64,000 nucleotides of DNA from an uncultured Lachnospiraceae bacterium (GTDB taxonomy: Bacteria; Bacillota; Clostridia; Lachnospirales; Lachnospiraceae). Positions 35,123 through 44,108 of the stretch are shown here, piece by piece. The notes under the pieces are model-generated. The model was not told the DNA's origin, made no database searches, and saw nothing but the letters and a program-made list of their open reading frames with translations. Within the stretch, counting starts at the first letter, position 1. Every line of letters starts with the position of its first letter. The stretch is from positions 1 through 64,000 of the forward strand of contig CAKRQV010000012.1 in NCBI GenBank assembly GCA_934394565.1, written 5' to 3'. A program made the position numbers and the translations under genes.

Positions 35123-35935
35123 ATGTGGCTTAGTCGATATTTTGTTATCTTTGTGTTGTATAGTATCCTTGGATGGATTTACGAGTCAACGTTTTGTACG
35201 ATAAAGGCAGGAGAGTGGAGAAACCGGGGATTTCTCTATGGACCGGTGGTGCCGATCTACGGTGTCGGTGCGGCGGGAATCTCCATGGTATATGATGCAC
35301 TGCAGGTGTATGCGCAGGTTACACTGACCTGGTGGCAGGTCTTTCTGATTGGATATCTGGGCAGTATCGTACTGGAATTTGGCACATCCTGGGTTCTGGA
35401 AAAGCTGTTCCATGCAGTATGGTGGGATTACAGCGAGATGCCATTTAACATTCAGGGAAGGGTATGCCTGCCCTGCTCCCTGGCCTTTGGCGGTGCCGGT
35501 CTTCTGGTCATCTACGGCCTTTATCCGGTGATGAATCGTGTGGTAACGCCGGATATTTCGATATGGAAGGAACTGGTTTCCTTGCTTCTGATGGCGATGA
35601 TCGCTGCTGATACGGCGCTGACGGTATCTGCGCTGACAGGACTGGCAAAGAGCGTGATCGCTGCGGAGGAGAGCTTAAACCGTCAGATGGATGTCTTTGT
35701 ATCTTCGGTAAAGGAAAAGGGGGCCGAGCTGGAGGAAGCCGTCTCTGCGAGCAGGGATAAGCTGATGAACCAGCACGTAGAAACAGCGGTACGCCAGATG
35801 GGCGGCCTGCAAAAGAGCGCCCTGCGCCGTGTAAAGGGCTTCAAACCGCCGGTTGGCCGAAGCGACAGACAGAAGGAGTACCTGCAGAAAGTCATGGGAT
35901 CTATCCGGGTACTGCGGGATAAGGCAAAGAAATAA
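35123..35935 (+). CDS. ABC-transporter-type IV-like membrane protein
   Basis: 270 residues. The N-terminal two-thirds match the putative ABC-transporter type IV permease family (PF06541): YSILGWIYES, RGFLYGPVVPIYG and INGRVCLPCS-like NIQGRVCLPCS, with about five hydrophobic helices. A charged C-terminal helix (about 190-270) follows. The family's transport role is unproven. ATG 35123 has GGGGG upstream. Confidence 0.82.
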   Translation: MWLSRYFVIFVLYSILGWIYESTFCTIKAGEWRNRGFLYGPVVPIYGVGAAGISMVYDALQVYAQVTLTWWQVFLIGYLGSIVLEFGTSWVLEKLFHAVWWDYSEMPFNIQGRVCLPCSLAFGGAGLLVIYGLYPVMNRVVTPDISIWKELVSLLLMAMIAADTALTVSALTGLAKSVIAAEESLNRQMDVFVSSVKEKGAELEEAVSASRDKLMNQHVETAVRQMGGLQKSALRRVKGFKPPVGRSDRQKEYLQKVMGSIRVLRDKAKK

Positions 35936-35957
35936 AACGGATATAAGTATAAAAAGA

Positions 35958-35999
35958 AAAGACCACGATAGCTTTAGAAAATGAGCTTTCGTGGTCTTT
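35958..35999. terminator. Bidirectional terminator
   Basis: AAAGACCACGA and TCGTGGTCTTT with inner AGCT pairs, flanked by A- and T-rich runs. Serves the convergent genes on either side. Confidence 0.85.
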
Positions 36000-36041
36000 C
36001 CTATGCATTATACAGTATAAAAGATATCATTGTCTGAGCCA

Positions 36042-37049
36042 CTACTGCCGGGATTTTTTGTTGCGAATGACAATGACAACGGTGATGGCAACAATGATCA
36101 GAAGAACAACCGCAGCAATCACCATGGGCAGCCGGGTCGGAGCAGAAACAGAAGCTGTTGTGGAAGCACTGGAAGTTGCTGTACGGTTATCCGAGCTGAA
36201 AACGGCAGCAGTCCTTGCAAAGCTCTGGGTGATGACCTCCTCTGCCGAAAGTGAGCTGTCGGCGTATGCGTCGTCGTAATTGTCCCAGAACTGATCCATC
36301 AGGTCACTGTCAATGACTTTGGCGGCATTGCTGCCAAGCAGATAGTAGGCATCCCAGTTTTCGTCACCATTGCTGTCGTAGCTGTTATGGATTAAAAGCA
36401 GGAAATGTCCCTCATCGGTGAATTTCTCATCGTAGATCTTCTGGGCATAGCTGTCGTTTAAGGTCGCTTCCTCTGTGATGTAGACATAGGGCTGCACACC
36501 TGTGGTGGCATAAAAGGATTTCAGGCCGCTAAGGAGCTTTGTGCGGCTCTCGATCAGAGACTGGTCATCCTGATAATAATCCGTTTCGGTGCAGAGCGTA
36601 TCGGAGAGCGGTTCGCGCTGCTTTGTGGCCGTCTGTGTAGACTGGGCTGGCTGTGCAGGCTGTGTATCGTAGCCGCCGCGATCCTGCCGTATGGTGGAAA
36701 AGGCCATGCTGATGATGACAAGCATGATGATAAAGGCCAGAATCGAACCGAGACAGCTGCCTCTTCTTCTGGGCGGTCTGGGGCCGCCGAACCAGAAGCT
36801 GCGGTGCGGTCTGTGCGGGGGTGGCGGAGGCGGCATAAAACCTTCAGGGCCGCCGGGGCCTCCAAATCCGCCGGGACGGGGTCCGCCAAAACCACCGCCA
36901 GGGCGCGGGCCGCCACCTGGTCTGGGACCGCCAAAACTGCCGCCGCCGGATGGACGGGATCCACCAAAGCTGCCACCGCCCCGGGGACCGGAAGAGTGTC
37001 CACCGCCGACTCTTGCACCACCGGAATGTGAGCCTCCTGCTCTTGCCAT
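36042..37049 (-). CDS. Gly/Pro-rich TPM-like membrane protein
   Basis: 335 residues. The N-terminal ~95 residues are low-complexity Gly/Pro/Arg repeats (GGGSFGG, PRPGG). A membrane helix is at about 103-122, then a TPM-like extracytoplasmic domain (about 160-280, VYITEEATLNDSYAQKIYDE) and a second helix near the C-terminus with a basic end. AGGAGG precedes the start. The glycine-rich arm lies on the cytoplasmic side of the first helix. Function unknown. Confidence 0.8.
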   Translation of the reverse strand: MARAGGSHSGGARVGGGHSSGPRGGGSFGGSRPSGGGSFGGPRPGGGPRPGGGFGGPRPGGFGGPGGPEGFMPPPPPPHRPHRSFWFGGPRPPRRRGSCLGSILAFIIMLVIISMAFSTIRQDRGGYDTQPAQPAQSTQTATKQREPLSDTLCTETDYYQDDQSLIESRTKLLSGLKSFYATTGVQPYVYITEEATLNDSYAQKIYDEKFTDEGHFLLLIHNSYDSNGDENWDAYYLLGSNAAKVIDSDLMDQFWDNYDDAYADSSLSAEEVITQSFARTAAVFSSDNRTATSSASTTASVSAPTRLPMVIAAVVLLIIVAITVVIVIRNKKSRQ

Positions 37050-37260
37050 AGATATACCTCCTGTATGTCACCGCCTGCATATTCTGATAAAAGACAGACC
37101 GGTGCGTTTTTGTTGGATTTATTATACTATAGGCAGGAAAAATTGAAAAGAAAAGCCTTGCAGAAAACCGCAGCAAAAAAGAACGGACCGGTATAGGGGT
37201 GACCGGTCTGGAAACAGTATATAAAGGAGGAGGAAAGCAACTGCCCGTCAGTTCACAGCG

Positions 37261-37289
37261 TTGCAATTTGGTCGGAAATACACTATAAT
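37261..37289 (+). promoter_or_regulatory. Promoter of the CobW gene pair
   Basis: -35 TTGCAA (37261-37266), 17-base spacer, perfect -10 TATAAT (37284-37289), 72 bases before the first start codon. No zinc-uptake-type operator palindrome was recognised. Confidence 0.8.
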
Positions 37290-37361
37290 ATACTGTCAGG
37301 ACTGCGGTTGTGCGTCCTGTTACAGAACAACAGTCAGAACATAACAATGGAGGTGTGTTAT

Positions 37362-38555
37362 ATGACAAAGATAGATATTATTTCCGGTTTCCTCGGAGCC
37401 GGCAAGACAACACTGATCAAAAAACTGTTAAAAGGTGCCTATCAGGGTGAGCAGGTCGTTCTGATCGAGAATGAATTTGGTGAGATCGGCATCGATGGTG
37501 GCTTCTTAAAAGATGCCGGTATCGAGATCCGGGAGATGAATTCCGGCTGCATCTGCTGTTCTCTGGTCGGCGATTTCGGTACAGCCCTTGTGGAGGTTGT
37601 AGAGAAATACCATCCGGACCGTATCATCATCGAGCCGTCCGGTGTTGGCAAGCTGTCGGATGTCATCAAGGCAGTAGAGGCCGTAAAAGACAAATGCGAA
37701 ATTGAGCTGAACAGTTACACAACCGTAGCTGATGTGAAAAAATGCAAGATGTACCTGCGTAACTTCGGAGAATTTTTCTCAAACCAGATCGAATATGCCG
37801 GTACGATCGTTTTAAGCCGTACCGATCTGGCGGATGAGAAGAAGATAGCCGAGTCTGTTGAGCTGATCCGTGGCTTAAATGATAAAGCAAACATCATCAC
37901 CACGCCGGTAGAGCAGCTGGAGCCTGCCCAGGTCAAGGCTGTTATGGAAAATGAAAAAGCCGATCTGGCCAAAGAGCTTCTGGAAGAAGAGCATGAGCAT
38001 CACCACCATCATGATCACGATGACGAGTGCGGCTGCCATGATCATGAGCACCACCATCATGATCATGACGATGAGTGCGGCTGCCATGACCACGAGCATC
38101 ACCATCATGACCATGACGACGAGTGCGGCTGCCATGATCATGAGCACCACCATCATGACCATGACGACGAGTGTGGCTGCCATGACCACGAACATCATCA
38201 TGACCATCACCACGAGCATGACGAAAACTGTACCTGTGGCTGTCATGACCATGACCATCATCACCACCATCATGCAGATGAAGTCTTCACCAGCTGGGGC
38301 AAAGAGACGGCAAGAAAATACAGCCGTGAAGAGCTGGAGCACATTCTGAGTGAACTGTCCAAAGACGGTGATGAATACGGTATCGTTCTTCGCGCCAAAG
38401 GTATGCTGCCGGATGCAGAGGGAACATGGCATTACTTTGACATGGTTCCGGAAGAGAGCGAGATCCGTACAGGTGCTCCGGAATTTACCGGCCGTATCTG
38501 CGTGATCGGTTCCAAACTGAAAGAAGACAAGCTGGTTGAGTTGTTTGGCTTATAA
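37362..38555 (+). CDS. CobW/COG0523 GTPase with His-rich repeats
   Basis: 397-residue metallochaperone-type GTPase. Walker A GFLGAGKTT is near residue 8, and the CxCC metal motif in GCICCS near 65. In the C-terminal half sits a histidine-rich insert: four 16-residue units HDHDDECGCHDHEHHH (residues about 217-280) and a longer His/Asp tail. COG0523 proteins load zinc or cobalt-type metals into target enzymes; the repeats should bind many metal ions. ATG 37362 has GGAGG upstream; earlier in-frame codons overlap the promoter region. It is followed 32 bases later by a second CobW-type gene. Confidence 0.92.
   Translation: MTKIDIISGFLGAGKTTLIKKLLKGAYQGEQVVLIENEFGEIGIDGGFLKDAGIEIREMNSGCICCSLVGDFGTALVEVVEKYHPDRIIIEPSGVGKLSDVIKAVEAVKDKCEIELNSYTTVADVKKCKMYLRNFGEFFSNQIEYAGTIVLSRTDLADEKKIAESVELIRGLNDKANIITTPVEQLEPAQVKAVMENEKADLAKELLEEEHEHHHHHDHDDECGCHDHEHHHHDHDDECGCHDHEHHHHDHDDECGCHDHEHHHHDHDDECGCHDHEHHHDHHHEHDENCTCGCHDHDHHHHHHADEVFTSWGKETARKYSREELEHILSELSKDGDEYGIVLRAKGMLPDAEGTWHYFDMVPEESEIRTGAPEFTGRICVIGSKLKEDKLVELFGL
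38010..38201 (+). repeat. 48-bp tandem repeats coding His-rich units
   Basis: Four tandem 48-bp units inside the CobW gene, each coding HDHDDECGCHDHEHHH. Units differ mainly at synonymous third positions (for example GATCAC/GATCAT), which suggests selection on the protein. Confidence 0.9.
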
Positions 38556-38587
38556 GGCATGAAAATAACGAGGAGAATAATAAATAT

Positions 38588-39547
38588 ATGATAGAAATGG
38601 ATGTCAGAGTCGCCATTTATCTGGTGACCGGATTCCTCGAGAGTGGAAAGTCCACATTTCTCGATTTTACCCTGCGGCAGGATTATTTCCAGATCGAAGA
38701 GCCATCCCTTCTGGTGCTCTGCGAAGAGGGTGAGGTAGAGTTCGATGCCGGGGAGCTGCAAAAGAAATACAATACCTATGTAGAAATTATCGAAAAACCG
38801 GAAGATTTTACAAAAGAAAAGCTGGCTTCCTTTGAAGCCAAGTATCACCCGGACCGTGTCATGTTAGAGTATAACCCGCTCTGGTCCGTGGCCAAATTAG
38901 AACAGATGGAGCTGCCGGAGGGCTGGGGCATCATCCAGCATATCGTTACGGTGGATGCCAGCACCTTCCAGGTCTACATGAACAACATGAAGTCCCTGTT
39001 TGTGGAGATGATCCGCAATGCAGAGCTGATCATCTTTAACCGCGCGGATGTATCCCAGCCACTGGCGAACTTCCGCCGCAGTGTAAAGATCGTCAACCCG
39101 TCGGCACAGATTATTTTTGAAAACAGTGAGGGCGAGATCAACGATATCTTCGACGGCAATATGCCGTATGACCTGGATGCAGATGTTGTAAAAATCGAAG
39201 ATGAAGATTATGGTATTTTCTACGTAGACGTGATGGAACATCCGGAAAAATACGAGGGCAAGACCATGCACTTTAAGGGGATGACCTTAAAGAGCCGTGA
39301 ACTGTCCTCCGGTTACTTTGTGCCGGGCCGTATGGCCATGACCTGCTGTGCGGATGATACTTCGTTTATCGGTTATATCTGCAAATCTCCGTATGCCAAA
39401 AAGATGAAGCTGGGCGAGTGGGTTGAGGTCACAGCCACCATGAAGATGGAATACCAGAAAGCCTACCACGATATCGGACCGGTCTTTTATGCCACCGAGG
39501 TGAAACCGGCAGAAAAACCGGCACAGGAACTGGTCTACTTCTCATAA
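38588..39547 (+). CDS. CobW-type GTPase with YcgQ-like domain
   Basis: 319 residues. The N-terminal P-loop (GFLESGKST, near 13) and DRVMLEYNPLW-type switch mark a CobW/P47K-like domain, but the CxCC motif is missing. The C-terminal half (about 205-319: YVDVMEHPEKYEGKTMHFKG, then MTCCADD) resembles the TIGR03943/YcgQ domain, found in proteins tied to zinc or membrane metal handling. It is cotranscribed with the His-rich GTPase. Confidence 0.82.
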   Translation: MIEMDVRVAIYLVTGFLESGKSTFLDFTLRQDYFQIEEPSLLVLCEEGEVEFDAGELQKKYNTYVEIIEKPEDFTKEKLASFEAKYHPDRVMLEYNPLWSVAKLEQMELPEGWGIIQHIVTVDASTFQVYMNNMKSLFVEMIRNAELIIFNRADVSQPLANFRRSVKIVNPSAQIIFENSEGEINDIFDGNMPYDLDADVVKIEDEDYGIFYVDVMEHPEKYEGKTMHFKGMTLKSRELSSGYFVPGRMAMTCCADDTSFIGYICKSPYAKKMKLGEWVEVTATMKMEYQKAYHDIGPVFYATEVKPAEKPAQELVYFS

Positions 39548-39567
39548 AAAAAGATAAGGAGCAAGCC

Positions 39568-40143
39568 ATGTATCTGATCGTAGGCCTGGGCAATCCGGGC
39601 ATGAAATATGACGCGACCAAGCACAATATGGGCTTTAAGGTCATCGATACCCTGGTGGAGGAATACAACATACCCTCTGCTGGTGTCTCATTAAAAGGAA
39701 TGTATGGCAAAGGAATGATTGGATCGGAAAAGGTGATCCTGGTCAAACCGATGACGTATATGAATAACAGTGGCGAATGCGTCCGTGCATTCGTCGATTA
39801 CTATAAAGTCGATCCCGAAGAAGATGTGATCATCGTTTACGATGACATTACCCTTGAACCTGGCAGTATCCGTGTTCGTAAGAAAGGCAGTGCCGGGGGG
39901 CATAACGGGATAAAGAGTATCATAGCGCATCTTGGCACGGAGAAGTTTAAGCGGATCCGCGTTGGTGTCGGAGAAAAACCGGCGAACTGGGATCTGGCGG
40001 ATTTCGTGCTCGCTCCGTTTAAAGGGGAAGAGAAGGAGGCCGCACAGGAAGGGATTGAGCTGGCAGCGAAAGCTGTGAGAGTAATTCTCGAAGAAGGTGC
40101 GGATGCCGCCATGAACCAGTTTAATATGAAAACGAAGAAATAG
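39568..40143 (+). CDS. pth: Peptidyl-tRNA hydrolase
   Basis: 191-residue enzyme that frees stalled peptidyl-tRNA. It shows the family start LIVGLGNPGMKYDATKHNMGF, with catalytic His in KHNMGF, then KPMTYMNNSGE and the GSAGGHNGIKSI loop. Normal length. AAGGAG precedes ATG. Confidence 0.96.
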   Translation: MYLIVGLGNPGMKYDATKHNMGFKVIDTLVEEYNIPSAGVSLKGMYGKGMIGSEKVILVKPMTYMNNSGECVRAFVDYYKVDPEEDVIIVYDDITLEPGSIRVRKKGSAGGHNGIKSIIAHLGTEKFKRIRVGVGEKPANWDLADFVLAPFKGEEKEAAQEGIELAAKAVRVILEEGADAAMNQFNMKTKK

Positions 40144-40156
40144 TGTATTGACGGAC

Positions 40157-40346
40157 GGACTGCCATCCGGCGTGCTCCATAGATAACTATATGAATCCCT
40201 GCGTTCCGCCTGCGCCGGTCCGGGCCCGGGTCCCGGACTCTTGCTGCCAAAGCATGGAAAAGGAAGCTCCAGTGGAGCTTTCTTTTGCTCGGGAAAGTCG
40301 CCTGTGATTTATATATCTAGCTATGGAGCACGCCGGATGACAGTCC
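40157..40346. repeat. 190-bp inverted-repeat element before mfd
   Basis: Arms of 41 bases (40157-40197 and 40306-40346) are inverted copies with about 36 matches; the best part is CATCCGGCGTGCTCCATAG in both. Inside lie a GC-rich hairpin GTCCGGG..CCCGGAC (40218-40238) and a terminator-like stem (40258-40286). Size and inverted ends fit a MITE-like element or a folded non-coding RNA. No clear target duplication is visible and no frame is coding. Confidence 0.75.
40258..40286. terminator. Terminator-like hairpin inside the repeat element
   Basis: AAAAGGAAGCTCC-AGT-GGAGCTTTCTTTT is a 13-bp stem with one G-T pair, with A-run and T-run flanks, so it can act on both strands. It could end the pth transcript. 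Similar in sequence to 13902-13932. Confidence 0.8.
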
Positions 40347-40440
40347 TGTCTTTCGGGGACGGGACAGGTATAGTACGGGTATTTTCAGGCCGTACATATC
40401 AGCCGTGCCAGTCCATTTCCGACGCAATAGGAGAGCGATT

Positions 40441-43400
40441 ATGCATACATTTATATATCCGCTGACGAGTCTTGCCGAGTACGGGGAGATTCGTGAAAAA
40501 CTGAATAAAAAAGATGCCGCAGGCATCCTGCAGCTCTCCGGGTGTGTGGAGTCGCAGAATGCCCAGCTGGCTTACGGTCTGTCCGACCTGGCACATATGA
40601 AACTCATCGTGGCGGAAAATGACCTGAAAGCCCGCCAGTTTTACGAGGATTACAGTTTCTACGATAAAGACGTCCTGTTGTATCCTTCCCGTGACCTGAT
40701 CTTTTATCAGGCGGATGTCCACGGCAACCTGACGACGAGGCAGCGGATGCAGGTGCTGCGTGGACTGATCGAACGACAGGATGTGACGGTGGTGACAAGC
40801 ATTACGGCCTGTATGGAAAAGCTTGTGCCACTGGAAACGATCGCAGATGCGGTTGTGACCATCGATTTTGACCATGAAGTAGATCCGGACAGGTTAAAGG
40901 AACAGCTGGTCTGGGCCGGTTATGAGCGCACGACCCGTGTGGAGATGCCGGGACAGTTCAGCGTGCGGGGCGGGATCATTGATATCTTTGCGATCACCGA
41001 GGATATGCCGTGGCGTGTCGAACTGTTTGATACCGAAGTAGATTCCATCCGTACCTTTGACGTGGAGAGCCAGCGTTCGGTGGAAAATCTCGAAGAGATC
41101 GTCGTTTATCCGGCGCAGGAAATGATCTTAAACGAGACACTGGCAAAAAAGGGTGCCACAAAGATCCGTAAAGAGATGGAAAAGACAGTCGAAACTTTCC
41201 GTGAAGCCTTTAAGACCGAAGAGGGCGCACGCCTGAAAAGTACGGTTGAGGAGACACTGGACCGGCTGGAACAGTTTACCGATCTGTCCGGGCTGGAGTC
41301 GATGCTTTTGTATTTCTATCCAAAGGCAGGAGATTTTCTCTCGTATTTCACAAAGGATGCGCTGGTAATCCTGGATGAGCCGAATCGTCTGCTCGAATGT
41401 GCTAATGCGACGGAAAAGGAGTTTACCGAGAGTATGGCACACCGTCTGGAGAACGGCTATATCCTGCCGGGGCAGATGGCAGTTTTGAGCGGGGCGAAGG
41501 AGATTCAACAGAGGCTGGGCAGATGCCGTGCACTTTCTTTGTCGGCTATGGAGCCGGTGGGCGGAGACTGGCATTTTACGGAAGGGTACCGGCTGAATGT
41601 GCAGTCGGTCAGTCCGTACAATAATAGCTTTGAGATGCTGGTTAAGGATCTCAAACGGTATAAGAAGAACGGCTACAGTACGATTCTCGTCTGTGCTTCC
41701 CGTACCAGGGCCATGCGTCTGGCGGAGGATCTCAGGGATGAGGAGCTGAACAGCTTTTATACCGGGGATATGGAAAGGCAGGTGGCTCCCGGCGAGCTTT
41801 TGGTCTGCCCGGGCCATGCCCACCGGGGCTTTGCCTATCCGTTTCTGAAGTTTATTGTGATCACTGATACCGATATTTTCGGGCGTGAAAAGAAGAAAAA
41901 ACGAAAAAAACAGGAATACTCCGGCCAGAAGATCCAGAATTTTTCCGAGCTGCACGTGGGCGATTATGTTGTGCATGAAAACCATGGGCTCGGTGTATAC
42001 CGTGGTATCGAGAAAATCACACACGGTCGTGTAGTCAAGGATTATATCAAGATAGAGTACGCCGGGCAGTCCAATCTGTATATTCTGGCTACTCAGCTGG
42101 ATTCTCTGCAGAAGTATGCCGGTGCAGATGCTAAAAAGCCGGCATTAAACAAGCTTGGTGGACAGGAATGGAACCGTACCAAGACCCGTGTCCGTGGTGC
42201 GGTTAAAAATATAGCCAAAGAGCTGGTTGCTCTGTACGCGGCCCGGCAGGAAGCAGACGGCTATGCTTATGGCCCGGATACGGTATGGCAACGGGAGTTT
42301 GAAGAGATGTTTCCGTTTGAGGAGACCGAAGATCAGCTACAGGCGATCGAAGATACGAAACGGGATATGGAGAGTACCAAGATCATGGATCGTCTGATCT
42401 GCGGCGATGTGGGTTACGGAAAGACGGAGATTGCGATCCGGGCGGCCTTTAAAGCTGTGCAGGAAAACCGACAGGTGGTTTATCTGGTACCGACGACGAT
42501 TCTGGCACAGCAGCATTACAACACCTTTCTGCAGCGTATGAAGGATTTCCCTGTACGTGTGGATCTGCTCTGCCGATTTCGTTCGGCCACAGAACAGAAA
42601 AAGACGATCGAGGATCTGAAAAAAGGTCTCGTGGACATTGTGATCGGTACGCATCGTGTTTTGTCCAATGACGTGAAGTTTAAAAACCTTGGACTTCTGA
42701 TCATTGATGAGGAGCAGCGCTTTGGCGTTACCCATAAGGAAAAAATCAAGCAGATGAAGAAAAATCTGGATGTCCTGACCCTGACAGCGACGCCGATCCC
42801 CCGGACGCTGCACATGAGCCTTGTCGGTATCCGGGATATGAGTGTACTGGAAGAGCCGCCGATGGACCGTGTGCCGATCCAGACCTATGTCATGGAATAT
42901 TCGCCGGAAATGGTACGGGAGGCGATTATGCGGGAAATGGCCCGGGGCGGGCAGGTTTACTATGTATATAATCGAGTCAGGGATATTGCCGATATGGCGC
43001 TGGCGATCCAGAAGCTTGTGCCGGATGCCAATGTGGCCTTTGCCCACGGGCAGATGTCTGAGCGGGAGCTGGAAAAGATCATGTACGCCTTTATCAGCGG
43101 GGATGTGGATGTCCTGGTATCCACCACGATCATTGAGACAGGATTGGATATTTCCAATGTCAATACGATCATCATTCATGATTCTGACAATATGGGACTT
43201 TCCCAGCTGTATCAGCTGCGCGGCCGTGTTGGTCGCTCCAATCGTACCGCGTATGCTTTTCTGATGTACCGCCGTAATAAGGTCTTAAAGGAAGTGGCGG
43301 AGAAACGTCTGCATGCCATCCGGGAATTTACAGATCTTGGCAGCGGTTTCAAGATTGCCATGCGGGATCTTGAGATCCGTGGAGCAGGAAATCTTCTGGG

Positions 43401-44010
43401 AGCGGAGCAGTCCGGTCATATGGAAGCAGTCGGTTATGATCTGTTCTGTAAGATGCTCAATACGGCAGTGCAGGAGGAAAAGGGAGAGGTGGTGCAGGAG
43501 CCGTTCGAGACGACAATCGATATCAGTCTCGATGCCTTTATTCCGGATACCTATATTCGCGATGAGTTTCAGAAGCTGGATATTTACAAGCGGATTGCAG
43601 CGATTGAGGATGCGGCAGATTACGATGATATGCTGGAGGAACTGATTGACCGCTTTGGTGAATTGCCGCGTACTGTCCAGAATCTGCTGACAGTGGCCCT
43701 GTTAAAGGGTATGGCTCACCGGCTGTATTTTACAGAAGTCAAACAGAATGAAAAAGAAGTCAAACTGACTATGTATGAACGGGCAAGGATCGAGCCGTCC
43801 GGGATACCGCTTCTTATTAACAAGTACAATCATCGTCTGGTGTTTCGGGCAGATCAGAAAGCACCGTACTTTATTTTTGATATTTCCGGTCGTGGACCGA
43901 TGGATCAGAAGTCGGTAACAGAGCGTCTGAAAGAGCTTTTTACCGATATGCAGCAGTATCTGGCTGAAAAAACACCTCAAAATGCCCTGCAATCTGTGAA
44001 AAAAGATTGA
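40441..44010 (+). CDS. mfd: Transcription-repair coupling factor
   Basis: 1189-residue DNA translocase that removes stalled RNA polymerase and recruits UvrA. The order is UvrB-like N-terminal module, RNA-polymerase-interacting domain near 490-560 (GDYVVHENHGLGVYRGIEK), RecG-like motor with Walker A GDVGYGKTEIA near 659 and DEEQRFG near 756, and the C-terminal TRCF domain. ATG 40441 has AGGAG upstream. Standard length. Confidence 0.96.
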   Translation: MHTFIYPLTSLAEYGEIREKLNKKDAAGILQLSGCVESQNAQLAYGLSDLAHMKLIVAENDLKARQFYEDYSFYDKDVLLYPSRDLIFYQADVHGNLTTRQRMQVLRGLIERQDVTVVTSITACMEKLVPLETIADAVVTIDFDHEVDPDRLKEQLVWAGYERTTRVEMPGQFSVRGGIIDIFAITEDMPWRVELFDTEVDSIRTFDVESQRSVENLEEIVVYPAQEMILNETLAKKGATKIRKEMEKTVETFREAFKTEEGARLKSTVEETLDRLEQFTDLSGLESMLLYFYPKAGDFLSYFTKDALVILDEPNRLLECANATEKEFTESMAHRLENGYILPGQMAVLSGAKEIQQRLGRCRALSLSAMEPVGGDWHFTEGYRLNVQSVSPYNNSFEMLVKDLKRYKKNGYSTILVCASRTRAMRLAEDLRDEELNSFYTGDMERQVAPGELLVCPGHAHRGFAYPFLKFIVITDTDIFGREKKKKRKKQEYSGQKIQNFSELHVGDYVVHENHGLGVYRGIEKITHGRVVKDYIKIEYAGQSNLYILATQLDSLQKYAGADAKKPALNKLGGQEWNRTKTRVRGAVKNIAKELVALYAARQEADGYAYGPDTVWQREFEEMFPFEETEDQLQAIEDTKRDMESTKIMDRLICGDVGYGKTEIAIRAAFKAVQENRQVVYLVPTTILAQQHYNTFLQRMKDFPVRVDLLCRFRSATEQKKTIEDLKKGLVDIVIGTHRVLSNDVKFKNLGLLIIDEEQRFGVTHKEKIKQMKKNLDVLTLTATPIPRTLHMSLVGIRDMSVLEEPPMDRVPIQTYVMEYSPEMVREAIMREMARGGQVYYVYNRVRDIADMALAIQKLVPDANVAFAHGQMSERELEKIMYAFISGDVDVLVSTTIIETGLDISNVNTIIIHDSDNMGLSQLYQLRGRVGRSNRTAYAFLMYRRNKVLKEVAEKRLHAIREFTDLGSGFKIAMRDLEIRGAGNLLGAEQSGHMEAVGYDLFCKMLNTAVQEEKGEVVQEPFETTIDISLDAFIPDTYIRDEFQKLDIYKRIAAIEDAADYDDMLEELIDRFGELPRTVQNLLTVALLKGMAHRLYFTEVKQNEKEVKLTMYERARIEPSGIPLLINKYNHRLVFRADQKAPYFIFDISGRGPMDQKSVTERLKELFTDMQQYLAEKTPQNALQSVKKD

Positions 44011-44025
44011 AATTCCAGCCTTTGC

Positions 44026-44054
44026 TTGCCCTTTCAGGCCAAAAGGCATATAAT
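44026..44054 (+). promoter_or_regulatory. Promoter of the PrsA-like gene
   Basis: -35 TTGCCC (44026-44031), 17-base spacer, -10 TATAAT (44049-44054), 54 bases before the start codon. Confidence 0.7.
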
Positions 44055-44108
44055 GAACCAATGATTACTGCGGACAGGGAAAGTCCGTTCACGATACAGG
44101 AGGAAAGT

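Noticed and set aside
37951..38432. Frames over the His-rich repeats on both strands
   Set aside because: They are shadows of the CobW gene, giving long Met/Thr/Ile or Met/Val runs.
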